A stretch of DNA of 45,706 nt, from contig CAZOKH010000018.1 of assembly GCA_964580315.1 (NCBI GenBank), forward strand, positions 1-45,706, read 5' to 3'. Positions 15,371 through 23,345 of this stretch are shown here, in pieces (positions within the stretch are counted from its first letter, which is position 1; the number at the start of each line of letters is the position of its first letter). The notes under the pieces were generated by a model, which worked only from the letters and a program-made list of their open reading frames with translations, was not told the origin of the DNA and did not search any database. The translations under genes were made by a program, and so were the position numbers. This DNA comes from CAZOKH01 sp964580315 (lineage in GTDB: Bacteria; Chloroflexota; Anaerolineae; Anaerolineales; Anaerolineaceae).

Positions 15371-15979
15371 TCACACCATAAAAAAATTCGCCAGAATCTT
15401 CTGACCGACCAACTGGCTCTTCTCGGGGTGAAACTGCACCCCGAAGATATTATCCCGCTGCACGGCGCTGGTGAAATCGATGCCGTAATCGGTGGTCAGC
15501 AGCGTGTCGGCCGCATCCTGCGGGGCACAATAGAAGGAATGGTTGAAATAGGCGTAGCTGCCGTCGGGCAGCCCCTCCAAAAGGGGAGAAGTCCGCGCCG
15601 GGTGCAGTTGATTCCAGCCGGTGTGCGGCACTTTGAGCTCTTTGAACTCTGGAAAGCGCACCACCTGACCTTTCAACAAACCCAGGCCGGGATATTCTCC
15701 CATTTCGAGGCCCACATCAAACAACGCCTGCATACCCACACAAATACCCAGCAGCGGATCGCCGCGCTGCACGGCGGCGCGCACCGCCTCCACCAGCCCG
15801 GCGGAGCGCATGCCGTCCATGAAGCAGCCAAAAGCGCCCACCCCCGGCAAAATCAGGCGCGCCGGAGCGGCCAGGTCGGTCGGGTCAGCGGTGATGCGTG
15901 TGTTGTAACCCAGGTTGAGCAGCGCGTTTTGCACCGAGTGCAGGTTGCCGGTGCCGGCATCAATCAAGATTGCGTCCAT
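15371..15979 (-). CDS. hisH: Imidazole glycerol phosphate synthase, glutaminase subunit
   Basis: A 202-residue class I glutamine amidotransferase that feeds ammonia to HisF. The ATG at 15979 (MDAILIDAGTGNLHSV) is chosen since GAGG lies 6 nt upstream; the ATG at 15985 has no spacing to it. Motifs: oxyanion strand RLILPGVGAFGCFMDGM, nucleophile elbow LLGICVGMQALFDVG with catalytic Cys, and the His-Glu pair in GVQFHPEKSQ. Gene order hisB-hisH-hisA-hisF is the common bacterial one. It begins 9 bp after hisB. Confidence 0.96.
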   Translation of the reverse strand: MDAILIDAGTGNLHSVQNALLNLGYNTRITADPTDLAAPARLILPGVGAFGCFMDGMRSAGLVEAVRAAVQRGDPLLGICVGMQALFDVGLEMGEYPGLGLLKGQVVRFPEFKELKVPHTGWNQLHPARTSPLLEGLPDGSYAYFNHSFYCAPQDAADTLLTTDYGIDFTSAVQRDNIFGVQFHPEKSQLVGQKILANFFMV

Positions 15980-15988
15980 GTTCATCCT

Positions 15989-17161
15989 CTAAAACAAGAT
16001 GCCTTTGCTGGAAGGCACAGCGTTGGTGCGGCGCGGGTCGTAGCGCGCGGCGGCATCAAGGGCGCGCGCCAGTGACTTGAAGATGGCTTCAGCCTGATGG
16101 TGCGTATCGCGCCCGTAGGGCACCTCGATGTGCAGGTTGAAGCGCCCCTGCAGGGCAAAACTCTCCAAAAAGTGTTCCATCAACGATACCGGCATGCCGC
16201 CCACTGCATCGCCTGCCCAATTGATTTTCAGCACACTGTAAGGCCGTCCAGAGAGGTCCACGGCGGTGCGCGCCAGGCTTTCGTCCATCGGGCAGAAGGA
16301 CGATGCCGTGCGGGTGATGCCGCGCCGGTCGCCCAGGGCGGTGCGCAAGGCGTCGCCCAGCGCCAGCCCCACATCTTCCACCGTGTGATGCGGATCAATG
16401 TGCAGGTCACCCTGGGCCTTCAAATCCAGGTCAAACAGGCCGTGCACGGCAATCTGGGTCAGCATGTGGTCAAAAAAGCCCACGCCGGTGTCAATGCTGT
16501 GCTGCCCGCTGCCGTCAATGGCCAGCTTCAAATCAATGCTGGTCTCGCGCGTCTTGCGGCTGACGTGCGCTTCGCGCACCGCTGCTGCAGTAACCGGCAT
16601 TTCACCGGTCGCAACAGGCAAACCCATGCTGCGGCGCACCTGTTCGGCGGCGGGGGCGCCCGCCAGTTTTTCAGCCAGGCGCAGCCCCAGGGCGGCCACA
16701 TTTTCAGCCCCGGCGGCGGTAAAAATGCCCTCGGCTTCCACCACGCCGCCGGTCTGCGGCGCCGCGCCAGCCGCCTGCAGCGCGGGGGCGGTTTCAGGGG
16801 TGGCTGCGGCGGGTTTGCCCTGCAGCAGCCCGGCGGCTGCCAGCAGCAAGGCTGCATTGCCCGAGGCGGCCAGCAGGGGCACATCCGCTGCCGATTTCAG
16901 CCAATCCACCAGGCTGGCGCCCTCAGCCGCCCCCAGCGCGCCGCCGGGGATTGCCAGCAGGTCATAACCGCTCAACGCCTGGCGCACACAGGTGGGGCTG
17001 ATTTGCATACCGTTCAGGTCGCTCACCGTATCCACCAGGGCGCACAAATCCCACTGCAAGTCGGGCAGCAACCCATCGCGGCGCAGGCGCGCCAGCGGTT
17101 CGAACAGGGCTGCAAATTCAAAATTGGAAAAACCATCGGTCAGCACAAAGGCGATTTTCAT
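15989..17161 (-). CDS. hisB: HisB: DJ-1/PfpI-like domain fused to imidazoleglycerol-phosphate dehydratase
   Basis: A 390-residue fusion. Residues ~194-390 are a complete IGP dehydratase: RKTRETSIDLKLAIDGSG, DTGVGFFDHML (224-234), the metal ligands HHTVED (258-263) and DTHHQAEAIFKSL (352-364). Residues 1-~182 resemble the DJ-1/PfpI (ThiJ, GATase1-like) domain of AraC-type regulators: MKIAFVLTDGFSNFEFAALF, YDLLAIPGGALGAAEG (66-81), LLAAAGLLQGK (106-116) and GIFTAAGAENVAALGLRLAE. The elbow segment (96-113) contains no cysteine where the family nucleophile belongs, so the domain is probably non-catalytic. AAGGAG 8 nt upstream of ATG 17161 supports the full-length start; an internal Met179 lacks a good site. 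Enteric HisB instead carries a HAD phosphatase domain here. Confidence 0.88.
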   Translation of the reverse strand: MKIAFVLTDGFSNFEFAALFEPLARLRRDGLLPDLQWDLCALVDTVSDLNGMQISPTCVRQALSGYDLLAIPGGALGAAEGASLVDWLKSAADVPLLAASGNAALLLAAAGLLQGKPAAATPETAPALQAAGAAPQTGGVVEAEGIFTAAGAENVAALGLRLAEKLAGAPAAEQVRRSMGLPVATGEMPVTAAAVREAHVSRKTRETSIDLKLAIDGSGQHSIDTGVGFFDHMLTQIAVHGLFDLDLKAQGDLHIDPHHTVEDVGLALGDALRTALGDRRGITRTASSFCPMDESLARTAVDLSGRPYSVLKINWAGDAVGGMPVSLMEHFLESFALQGRFNLHIEVPYGRDTHHQAEAIFKSLARALDAAARYDPRRTNAVPSSKGILF

Positions 17162-17164
17162 GCT

Positions 17165-18274
17165 TCACTCCTTAACTTTGGCGCAGGCATGCAAAGCCGC
17201 CAGGGCGGCGTCGATTTCATGCGGTTTCCCCACGCTGATGCGAATGCAATCTTTCAGCAGCGGGGTATCGTAATAGCGCACCAGCACACCCTGTTTAGAC
17301 AGGGCGTCTTTCAGGTCGCGGGCGCGCCAGCCGGTCACGTCGCACAGGATGAAATTGGCGCAGGACGGGCGCGGCTTGAGGAACGGCACCTCTTGCAGCA
17401 AGGCAAACAGGCGCTCACGCTCCTGGCGCAAGTGTTGCACATTACCCGCCAGGTAGGGCGTATCTTCCAGGGAAGCCAGCGCCGCAACATTGGCAGCCAC
17501 ATTCACATTATAGGGCTGTTTGATTTTCCACAGCGTATCCATCATCCAGGTTGGGAAAGCGCCGTAACCCACGCGCAACCCGGCCAGACCGGCCCATTTG
17601 CTGAAGGTGCGCAGCACAATCAGGTTCTCGCGCTGCGCCGCCTGTTGAATGCGGCTGATGCGCTGCCCCAACCCGTCGCCCTCATCGGCAAATTCAATGT
17701 AGGCTTCATCCAGCACCAACACCAGCGGCAGGTTGATCAATGCATCAAATTCTTCATCTGTCATCAGCCGACCGTCGGGGTTGTTGGGCGAGGTGACAAA
17801 GGCAATTTTGGGCCTGTGCTGCTGCACGGCTGCCTGAATGGCGGGCAAATCCAACGCGCCGCCAGGCAGGCGTGGAATTTCAACCACCACCCCGCCGTTG
17901 AGGCGCGTATCGAAGGCGTACATGCCGAAAGTGGGCGGAAAATTGAGCGCCACATCACCCGGTTCCAACAGAGCGCGCGCCAGCAGGTCGATCAATTCAT
18001 CAGCGCCGGAGCCTGCCATCAGATTTTCAACCGGCGCGCCGGTGTACTGCGCCAGGGCGGCGCGCAGGGCGCGGCTTTCGGGGTCGGGGTAAATGTGCGG
18101 AAAAGCCAGTTGAGCCAACGCACACATGGCGCGCGGCGAGGGTCCGTAGGGATTCTCGTTGGCGTCCAGCTTGACAATCTGCTCAATGGGAATCTCCAGG
18201 CGCTGCGAGAGCACCTCAAAGGGTTCGATGGGGGTATAGGGCGGGAAGTTGTCGTAGCGCGGGATGGTTTTCAT
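17165..18274 (-). CDS. hisC: Histidinol-phosphate aminotransferase
   Basis: A 369-residue PLP enzyme of fold type I that aminates imidazole acetol phosphate. Motifs: KLDANENPYGPSPRA near residue 36, SGADELIDLLARALLEPGD, FVTSPNNPDGRLM, LVLDEAYIEFAD, and the lysine motif LRTFSKWAGLAGLRVGYGAF. The C-terminal RISVGKPHEIDAAL holds the substrate arginine region. Its start overlaps the hisD stop (ATGA) and its end is 3 bp from the hisB start. Confidence 0.96.
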   Translation of the reverse strand: MKTIPRYDNFPPYTPIEPFEVLSQRLEIPIEQIVKLDANENPYGPSPRAMCALAQLAFPHIYPDPESRALRAALAQYTGAPVENLMAGSGADELIDLLARALLEPGDVALNFPPTFGMYAFDTRLNGGVVVEIPRLPGGALDLPAIQAAVQQHRPKIAFVTSPNNPDGRLMTDEEFDALINLPLVLVLDEAYIEFADEGDGLGQRISRIQQAAQRENLIVLRTFSKWAGLAGLRVGYGAFPTWMMDTLWKIKQPYNVNVAANVAALASLEDTPYLAGNVQHLRQERERLFALLQEVPFLKPRPSCANFILCDVTGWRARDLKDALSKQGVLVRYYDTPLLKDCIRISVGKPHEIDAALAALHACAKVKE

Positions 18275-19593
18275 AAACGCTCCCCGGCTGAATTGGCATG
18301 CGCGTCCAACCCCTCGGCGCGGGCGATGACGACCGCCGGGGCGGCGATCTGGCGGGCGGTGGCGGGGTCAAGCGCAATCAGGCTGACCACATGCACAAAG
18401 TCAAGCACATTCAACGGTGAGCTGAAGCGCGCCGAGCCGCCGGTGGGCATCACATGACTGGGGCCGGCGGTATAGTCGCCCAGCACTTCAAACGAATGCT
18501 CGCCCACAAAAATGCCGCCCGCCGCATACACCTGCTCAGCCAGGCGCCAGGGTTCCTGCACTGCCAGGCACAGATGTTCGGGAGCATAGGCGTTGGCGAG
18601 GCGCACGGCTTCATCCAGGTCAGCCGTGATCACCGCACCGCTGCGGTTGGCCAGCGAGACATGCAGCACACTGGCGCGCGAACGCTGCTGCACCTGCTTT
18701 GCCACTTCCTGCTGCACTTTTTCAGCCAGAGCGCGCGAGGGGGTGAGCAGGATGGCGGATGCCAGCTCGTCATGCTCGGCCTGTGCCAGCAGGTCGGCTG
18801 CCACCCAGTCGGGGCGGGCGCTGTCATCGGCAATGATCAGCGTCTCGGTGGGGCCGGCAATGCTGTCGATGCCTACCACGCCAAACACCCGCCGCTTGGC
18901 CAGCGCCACAAACAGGTTGCCCGGGCCAAAGATTTTGTCCACCGCCGGGATGGTTTGCGTGCCGTAAGCCAGGGCGCCAATGGCTTGCGCCCCGCCCATG
19001 CAATACACTTCTTTAATACCCAGCAAAGCTGCCGCCGCCAGGATCGTGTCGTCCACCTTGCCGGTACCGCGGCGCGGCGGCGCAGCCAGCACAATTTCGG
19101 CCACACCCGCCACCTGGGCTGGCACCGCCGACATGATCACGCTGGAGGGCAAAGGCGCGCTGCCCGCCGGAACGTAGATGCCCACGCGGTGGATGGGGCG
19201 CATATACTGCCCCAGCGTACCGCCCAGGGTATTGGTCATCCACGAGGTGATGGGCTGCGCCTGATGAAAACGGCGCACACGATCAGCCGCCTGCTCCAGG
19301 GCTGCACGCAGTTCGGCCGGGATGCGCTGCAGGGCAGCCTGCAACTCTTCGGGCGGCACTGCCGGGCTGGCGGGCGCAGCGCCGTCCAGGCGTTCGCTCC
19401 ACTCGCGCAGGGCGTCGTCTCCACGTTGGCGCACATCGTCGAGAATGCGGTCCACCGCCTGGGCAGCCGTCAACGGCTCACCGAAGGTCTGGGTAATGCG
19501 CTGCTGCACGCCGGGGGTGACGGAGGTTTCGTCAGGCGGCACGCGCTTGAGGATGGATTGCTGTGCAGCGGGCACAGCGTAGATTTTGAGCAT
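18271..19593 (-). CDS. hisD: Histidinol dehydrogenase
   Basis: A 440-residue NAD-dependent zinc enzyme that oxidises histidinol to histidine in the last two steps. Motifs: GGTLGQYMRPIHRVGIYVPAG, SSVIMSAVPAQVAGV, MGGAQAIGALAYGTQTIPAV, KIFGPGNLFVALAKR, DSIAGPTETLIIAD, AEHDELASAILLT (zinc and catalytic His/Glu region), YAPEHLCL and SFEVLGDYTAGPSHVMPTGG. Lies 18 bp after hisG and overlaps hisC by 4 nt. Confidence 0.96.
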   Translation of the reverse strand: MLKIYAVPAAQQSILKRVPPDETSVTPGVQQRITQTFGEPLTAAQAVDRILDDVRQRGDDALREWSERLDGAAPASPAVPPEELQAALQRIPAELRAALEQAADRVRRFHQAQPITSWMTNTLGGTLGQYMRPIHRVGIYVPAGSAPLPSSVIMSAVPAQVAGVAEIVLAAPPRRGTGKVDDTILAAAALLGIKEVYCMGGAQAIGALAYGTQTIPAVDKIFGPGNLFVALAKRRVFGVVGIDSIAGPTETLIIADDSARPDWVAADLLAQAEHDELASAILLTPSRALAEKVQQEVAKQVQQRSRASVLHVSLANRSGAVITADLDEAVRLANAYAPEHLCLAVQEPWRLAEQVYAAGGIFVGEHSFEVLGDYTAGPSHVMPTGGSARFSSPLNVLDFVHVVSLIALDPATARQIAAPAVVIARAEGLDAHANSAGERL

Positions 19594-19611
19594 GGTCGTC
19601 TCCTCTGCCGT

Positions 19612-20640
19612 TCAGGCGGCTTCCATTTTCAGGGCTTTGAGCATGGCGGCATAGCGCGGCGGCTCTTCTTCGAAAATGTAGGTCACCGGCTGCACCACCA
19701 CCCCGCTGCCGCCAATGGCGCGCAGCTCGCCAATCACTTTGAACAATTCATCGCGGCGCACAATAATGTTGACCGCGTACCAGTTGGGGTCGTGCGATTT
19801 GACCAGCACGCGCGAGATGGTGGGCCCCTGCAGGCCGCTCACCGAGCACTCGTTGAAAATGCGGTCGGCAATCTCTTCCGGCGAAGCGCCGCGCATGTTG
19901 GCAAACACAGCCAGGTTTTCATTGGCGCGCAAGTGGGCTTCAATGTATTCCAGCAGGTGGCGCGCCAGGCGCAGCGCCTGCGGGTTGTGCTGCAAAGCCG
20001 CTTTGTTGGAGATCAAAGCCGCCTGCGAACGCAGAATGACACCGTCAGGCAGGGGAACCAGGCGGTTATCGCGCAGGGTTTGGCCGGAAGACACCAGGTC
20101 GGAGATGATGTCGGCATAACCGATGGCCGGGGCGGTTTCCAGGGTGCCTTCAGCATAGATCAAATTGTAAGAAGAAATGCCCTGCTGATCGAGAAAACGC
20201 CCGGTCAATTCGGGATACTTGGTAGCCACGCGCAGCGGGTGCGGCAGGTCGGCGGCATAGGCGCACAAAGCGGGCAGGTCGCGCACGGCTTCCAATCCTT
20301 CCGGCACCGCCAGGGTCAGCGCACACTGGCCGTAACGCAGCTCATCGTGCAGCACCAGGATATCGCCGTTGTCGCCGCGGTGCTCTTCGAGCACGTCCAG
20401 CCCGCTGATGCCAAAATCGACGCTGCCGTCGCGCACGCTGGCCACAATGTCTGCCGGGCGCTGAAACAACACCACCAGTTCAGGCAAGGCGGGAATCAAC
20501 GCCTCATACTGGCGCTCGTTGGGTTTATAGACCTTCAAACCGCAGTCGCTGAGCAGCGCCAGGGTATCTTCTGCCAGGCGCCCCTTGGAGGGCAGCGAAA
20601 GGCGCACCGGCCGGGTTGTGGGAATGAGTATGGGGGGCAT
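19612..20640 (-). CDS. hisG: ATP phosphoribosyltransferase, long form
   Basis: A 342-residue enzyme catalysing the committed step, ATP + PRPP to PR-ATP. Motifs: LSLPSKGRLAEDTLALLSDC, DIVASVRDGSVDFGISGLDVL, RVATKYPELTGRFL and the PRPP loop within IIYAEGTLE-like NLIYAEGTLETAPAIGYADIISDLVSSG. The C-terminal part (WYAVNIIVRRDELFKVIGEL, VVVQPVTYIF) is the ACT-like HisG_C domain for histidine feedback, so no HisZ partner is needed. AAAGGAGA lies just upstream of the ATG. First gene of the operon; an attenuator lies directly in front. Confidence 0.95.
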   Translation of the reverse strand: MPPILIPTTRPVRLSLPSKGRLAEDTLALLSDCGLKVYKPNERQYEALIPALPELVVLFQRPADIVASVRDGSVDFGISGLDVLEEHRGDNGDILVLHDELRYGQCALTLAVPEGLEAVRDLPALCAYAADLPHPLRVATKYPELTGRFLDQQGISSYNLIYAEGTLETAPAIGYADIISDLVSSGQTLRDNRLVPLPDGVILRSQAALISNKAALQHNPQALRLARHLLEYIEAHLRANENLAVFANMRGASPEEIADRIFNECSVSGLQGPTISRVLVKSHDPNWYAVNIIVRRDELFKVIGELRAIGGSGVVVQPVTYIFEEEPPRYAAMLKALKMEAA

Positions 20641-20656
20641 GATCTCTCCTTTGAAT

Positions 20657-20683
20657 AAAAAAATCCCCGGTTTGACCGGGGAT
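20657..20683 (-). terminator. Attenuator terminator in front of hisG
   Basis: On the minus strand ATCCCCGGT (20683-20675), loop CAA, ACCGGGGAT (20671-20663), then a T run through 20657. A perfect 9-bp stem with a 3-nt loop ahead of a gene, not after one, indicates premature termination control. Its 5' arm plus loop (20679-20673, CCGGTCA) is also fully complementary to TGACCGG at the leader stop (20738-20732), giving the competing antiterminator. Confidence 0.88.
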
Positions 20684-20735
20684 GGGTTGGGCTGCTTGGG
20701 ATTTGCTTAAGCCAAAATCACCAGACGACCACCGG

Positions 20736-20795
20736 TCAGGCTGGGGGAAACATCGAATGATGATGATGGACTACAGGCAAGTGTTTCATTGGCAT
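20736..20795 (-). CDS. hisL: Histidine operon leader peptide
   Basis: A 19-codon frame, MPMKHLPVVHHHHSMFPPA, with five His codons including four CAT in a row at 20768-20757. It lies between a promoter and a terminator in front of hisG, which is the layout of classical amino-acid attenuation. If the promoter at 20798-20826 sets the start near 20791, the first ATG (20795) lies upstream of the transcript and translation would start nearly leaderless at ATG 20789, giving 17 residues; no Shine-Dalgarno is visible for either. The TGA stop overlaps the antiterminator strand TGACCGG, so a ribosome finishing the peptide should mask it, while one stalled at the His codons should leave it free. Confidence 0.85.
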   Translation of the reverse strand: MPMKHLPVVHHHHSMFPPA

Positions 20796-20797
20796 AG

Positions 20798-20826
20798 AGT
20801 TTATCAGCAAGGGGGGCATGTGTCAA
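20798..20826 (-). promoter_or_regulatory. his operon promoter
   Basis: On the minus strand TTGACA (20826-20821), a 17-bp spacer, and TAAACT (20803-20798) preceded by TG one base away, i.e. an extended -10. It starts only ~30 bp after the stop of the HD-GYP gene on the same strand, so the his operon has its own promoter. Confidence 0.78.
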
Positions 20827-20856
20827 GAAATTCAGGCTACCAAAATGATCCCAATT

Positions 20857-22581
20857 TCAGATGATGCTTAAGAATTGTTTCACCACCTCGGGGTCAAAAT
20901 GTTTGCCGCTTTGCTCTTGAATGTAGGCGAGCGTCTTCTCTTTTGACCAGGCCGGCCGGTAGGGGCGGTCGCTGGTGAGCGCGTCATACACGTCGATCAC
21001 GGCAAACAGGCGGGCGGGCAGGGGAATTTCTTCACCCTTTAATCCATAGGGATAACCCGTGCCGTCCCATTTTTCATGGTGCAGGTGCGGAATTTCCAGG
21101 GCGGGGCGCAAGTATTCAATGGACTTAAGCATATCGTATGCCATTTTGGGATGCGTTTGCATGATGGCGCGCTCTTCATCGGTGAGCAGCCCGGGTTTTA
21201 ACAGGATGGCATCGGGAATTCCCATTTTGCCAATGTCGTGCAGCAGCGCCCCGCGGCGAATATTTTCCATCTGGTCTTCAGGAATACCAAGCATGCGGGC
21301 AAGCGACAGGGTCATTTCGGTCACCCGCTGGGTGTGTCCCTCGGTCTCTTTGTCGCGAAAATCCATAGCCATCGACCAGCCGGCAATGGTAGCGTCATAC
21401 GCTTGAAGCAATTCCAGGTTGGCAATTTGCAGGCCGTTTACAAGCTGCGCATTTTCAATCGCCACACCGGCCTGCCCGGCCAGCGTCTTAAAGAAATTGC
21501 GCCATTCATTATCAATCTCAAAGGGTTGGCGGATAAACAATTCCAATATGCCGATCAGCTTTCCTTTGGACGTCAACGAAATTGCGTAATACTGCTGAAA
21601 ATTCTCTTCCTGCATCATCCTGACAAACAGCGGATCAAAACCGGTGGGTTCAACCAAGTCAAGATCCACAATTTCACCCCATTTGTCGCGCTGCGCCGCC
21701 ACGACGTTTTCCTGGTTTGCCCGGGTTTTTTGAATGAGGTCGGTTTGAAATCCCAGGCTGTCAGCATGTTTAAAAATGTGTTCCTCATCCTGATAAAGCA
21801 ATACCGCCGCCGCGTCCACCTGCAAGTGGGTGATGGTTTCTTTCAGAATCACATCCAATGTTTGCTTCAGATCGTAATTGGAACTGATGGCAACATCGAT
21901 GGCGCGCAGGGTTTCAATGCGCTCCAGGCGGCGCCGCGATTCCGCCAGCAGGCGGCTGATTTCAAGCGATGCTGTTTTCAATTCGGTGATATCGGTATGC
22001 GTTCCCAGCATGCGCAGCGGACGCCCCTGGTCATCCCATTCCACAATCTTCCCTGTGGAAAGAATCCATTTCCAATCTCCGGAGGCGGTTTTAAAACGGA
22101 ACTCTGCCCGGTGCCCGCGAAGTTTTCCCTCGGCAAGATCACGGTTGATCTCTGCGAGCGATTCGCGGTCATCGGGATGCAATCGTTCCAGCCAACTTTC
22201 ACGCGTCTCCTCAAAAGTAGCCGGATCGAACCCCAACATGGTGGCGTAGGTGTCATTCACCCTTATCTCGCCGGTTTGATAATCGGAATCGAAAATACCC
22301 TGCTTGGCAGCAATCAATGCCAGGCGCAGACGTTCTTCGTTTTCAATGGCAAGCGCATTGGTCTTGCGCTGCAGATCTAAATAATGATGGAGTAAAGAGT
22401 AAATCAATAAAGCGCTGGCGAAAACATAGAACCAGCCTTTGTAAGTTTGGATTTTTGTAAGTTGAACGGAATCCTGAACAAGAAAATACAACACGCGGTC
22501 TGAAAGAATGATCCACAAAGCACCAAATGCCAGATAAATGATTGAAATCCGTGTTTCGATATTTATCTTGGGTGGTTTCAT
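20857..22581 (-). CDS. Membrane PAS-GAF-HD-GYP protein (putative c-di-GMP phosphodiesterase)
   Basis: A 574-residue sensor. Two transmembrane helices (about 12-35 and 49-67) are followed by a PAS domain (~85-200, with MLGFDPATFEETRESWLERL and the PAC ending RMLGTHTDITELK), a GAF domain (~225-385, ending GQAGVAIENAQL) and an HD-GYP domain (~395-574). The catalytic residues are present: GHTQRV, LLHDIGKMGIPDAILLKPG (HD pair near 448-449) and HHEKWDGTGYP (501-511). HD-GYP domains hydrolyse cyclic di-GMP; the input sensed by PAS/GAF is unknown. An unusually AT-rich 197-bp gap lies upstream, between it and the divergent OsmC gene. Confidence 0.93.
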   Translation of the reverse strand: MKPPKINIETRISIIYLAFGALWIILSDRVLYFLVQDSVQLTKIQTYKGWFYVFASALLIYSLLHHYLDLQRKTNALAIENEERLRLALIAAKQGIFDSDYQTGEIRVNDTYATMLGFDPATFEETRESWLERLHPDDRESLAEINRDLAEGKLRGHRAEFRFKTASGDWKWILSTGKIVEWDDQGRPLRMLGTHTDITELKTASLEISRLLAESRRRLERIETLRAIDVAISSNYDLKQTLDVILKETITHLQVDAAAVLLYQDEEHIFKHADSLGFQTDLIQKTRANQENVVAAQRDKWGEIVDLDLVEPTGFDPLFVRMMQEENFQQYYAISLTSKGKLIGILELFIRQPFEIDNEWRNFFKTLAGQAGVAIENAQLVNGLQIANLELLQAYDATIAGWSMAMDFRDKETEGHTQRVTEMTLSLARMLGIPEDQMENIRRGALLHDIGKMGIPDAILLKPGLLTDEERAIMQTHPKMAYDMLKSIEYLRPALEIPHLHHEKWDGTGYPYGLKGEEIPLPARLFAVIDVYDALTSDRPYRPAWSKEKTLAYIQEQSGKHFDPEVVKQFLSII

Positions 22582-22721
22582 AAGAACCTTTCACAAGATC
22601 CTATACAAGTAACAATAAGACCGTACCAGTAGAAACATTATATAAAACAATTGAAATAACTACAAATGATTAATAATTTATTAGAAAGCGGTGGCAAAAA
22701 CAATTATTAATATAAATAAGG

Positions 22722-22727
22722 TATAAT
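22722..22727 (+). promoter_or_regulatory. Candidate -10 box for the OsmC gene
   Basis: A perfect TATAAT, with GG just ahead, lies 51 bp before the OsmC ATG in a strongly AT-rich gap (22582-22778). No convincing -35 box is seen at the right distance. Confidence 0.45.
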
Positions 22728-22778
22728 ATATCTAATAACACTTAATTATCATAAAACAGACAAAAGGACAATATTATT

Positions 22779-23228
22779 ATGCCTAAAGTTACCTTTAATG
22801 CCATTTCCCGCAAATTACCGGGAGGATTAGCTGTAGAAAATACCGTCCGTGATTTCAAATTCATCATGGATGAGCCCCCTTCACTGGGCGGCGCTGACAC
22901 CGGTATGAACCCCGTGGAAGCCGTGCTGTGCGCGCTGGGTTCCTGCCAGATGATTGTGGCGGCAGCCTTTGCCAAAGCGCAGGGCATTGACCTGCAAGAT
23001 GTCTGGATGGAACTGGAAGGCGACCTGGACACTGACGGTTTCCTGATGGGCAAACCCGGTGTGCGCAATGGGTTTGACGAAATCCGTTATACCATGCACA
23101 TCAAATCCAGCTCACCCAAAGACAAAATCAAGGAATTTGCTGAATTTGTTGAAAGCCGCTGCCCGGTTAGCGACAACCTGCACAACGGCGCCCACATGGT
23201 GCGCAGCGCTGTGGTAATTGAAAAGTAG
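22779..23228 (+). CDS. OsmC/Ohr family protein
   Basis: A 149-residue protein of the OsmC fold. Both peroxidatic cysteine positions are present: ALCALGSCQMIVAAAFA (Cys near residue 58) and VESRCPVSDNL (near 128). OsmC/Ohr proteins reduce organic peroxides with thiols. The start has GGACA 8 nt before the ATG. A strong terminator follows at 23253, so it is monocistronic. A second, distantly related OsmC-type protein is encoded at 35030. Confidence 0.9.
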   Translation: MPKVTFNAISRKLPGGLAVENTVRDFKFIMDEPPSLGGADTGMNPVEAVLCALGSCQMIVAAAFAKAQGIDLQDVWMELEGDLDTDGFLMGKPGVRNGFDEIRYTMHIKSSSPKDKIKEFAEFVESRCPVSDNLHNGAHMVRSAVVIEK

Positions 23229-23252
23229 TCCAAACTCATTGTTGTTGATAAA

Positions 23253-23294
23253 AAGCGACCTCCGGTTAATAAAAAAACCGGAGGTCGCTTATTT
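23253..23294. terminator. Strong terminator hairpin between OsmC and ClC genes
   Basis: AAGCGACCTCCGGTT (23253-23267) and AACCGGAGGTCGCTT (23276-23290) form a perfect 15-bp stem with an 8-nt loop, followed by ATTTT. It ends transcription of the OsmC gene. Confidence 0.9.
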
Positions 23295-23345
23295 TGATTC
23301 CATTGTATAATCGTTTTCGAGCATTATTGTCAACGGGTTCTCGAA

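Noticed and set aside
15989..17161. DJ-1-like domain of HisB as a HAD phosphatase or as a glutaminase
   Set aside because: No DxDxT motif for HAD, no nucleophile Cys and no His-Glu pair for glutaminase; glycine-rich IPGG and AAAGLL patterns fit DJ-1/PfpI better.
16097..20658. Two very long plus-strand open frames (786 and 734 codons) opposite the his operon
   Set aside because: They are antisense to hisB-hisC and hisD-hisG, are rich in Gln/His/Arg/Gly from GC-biased complement of real codons, and show no family motif or ribosome-binding site.
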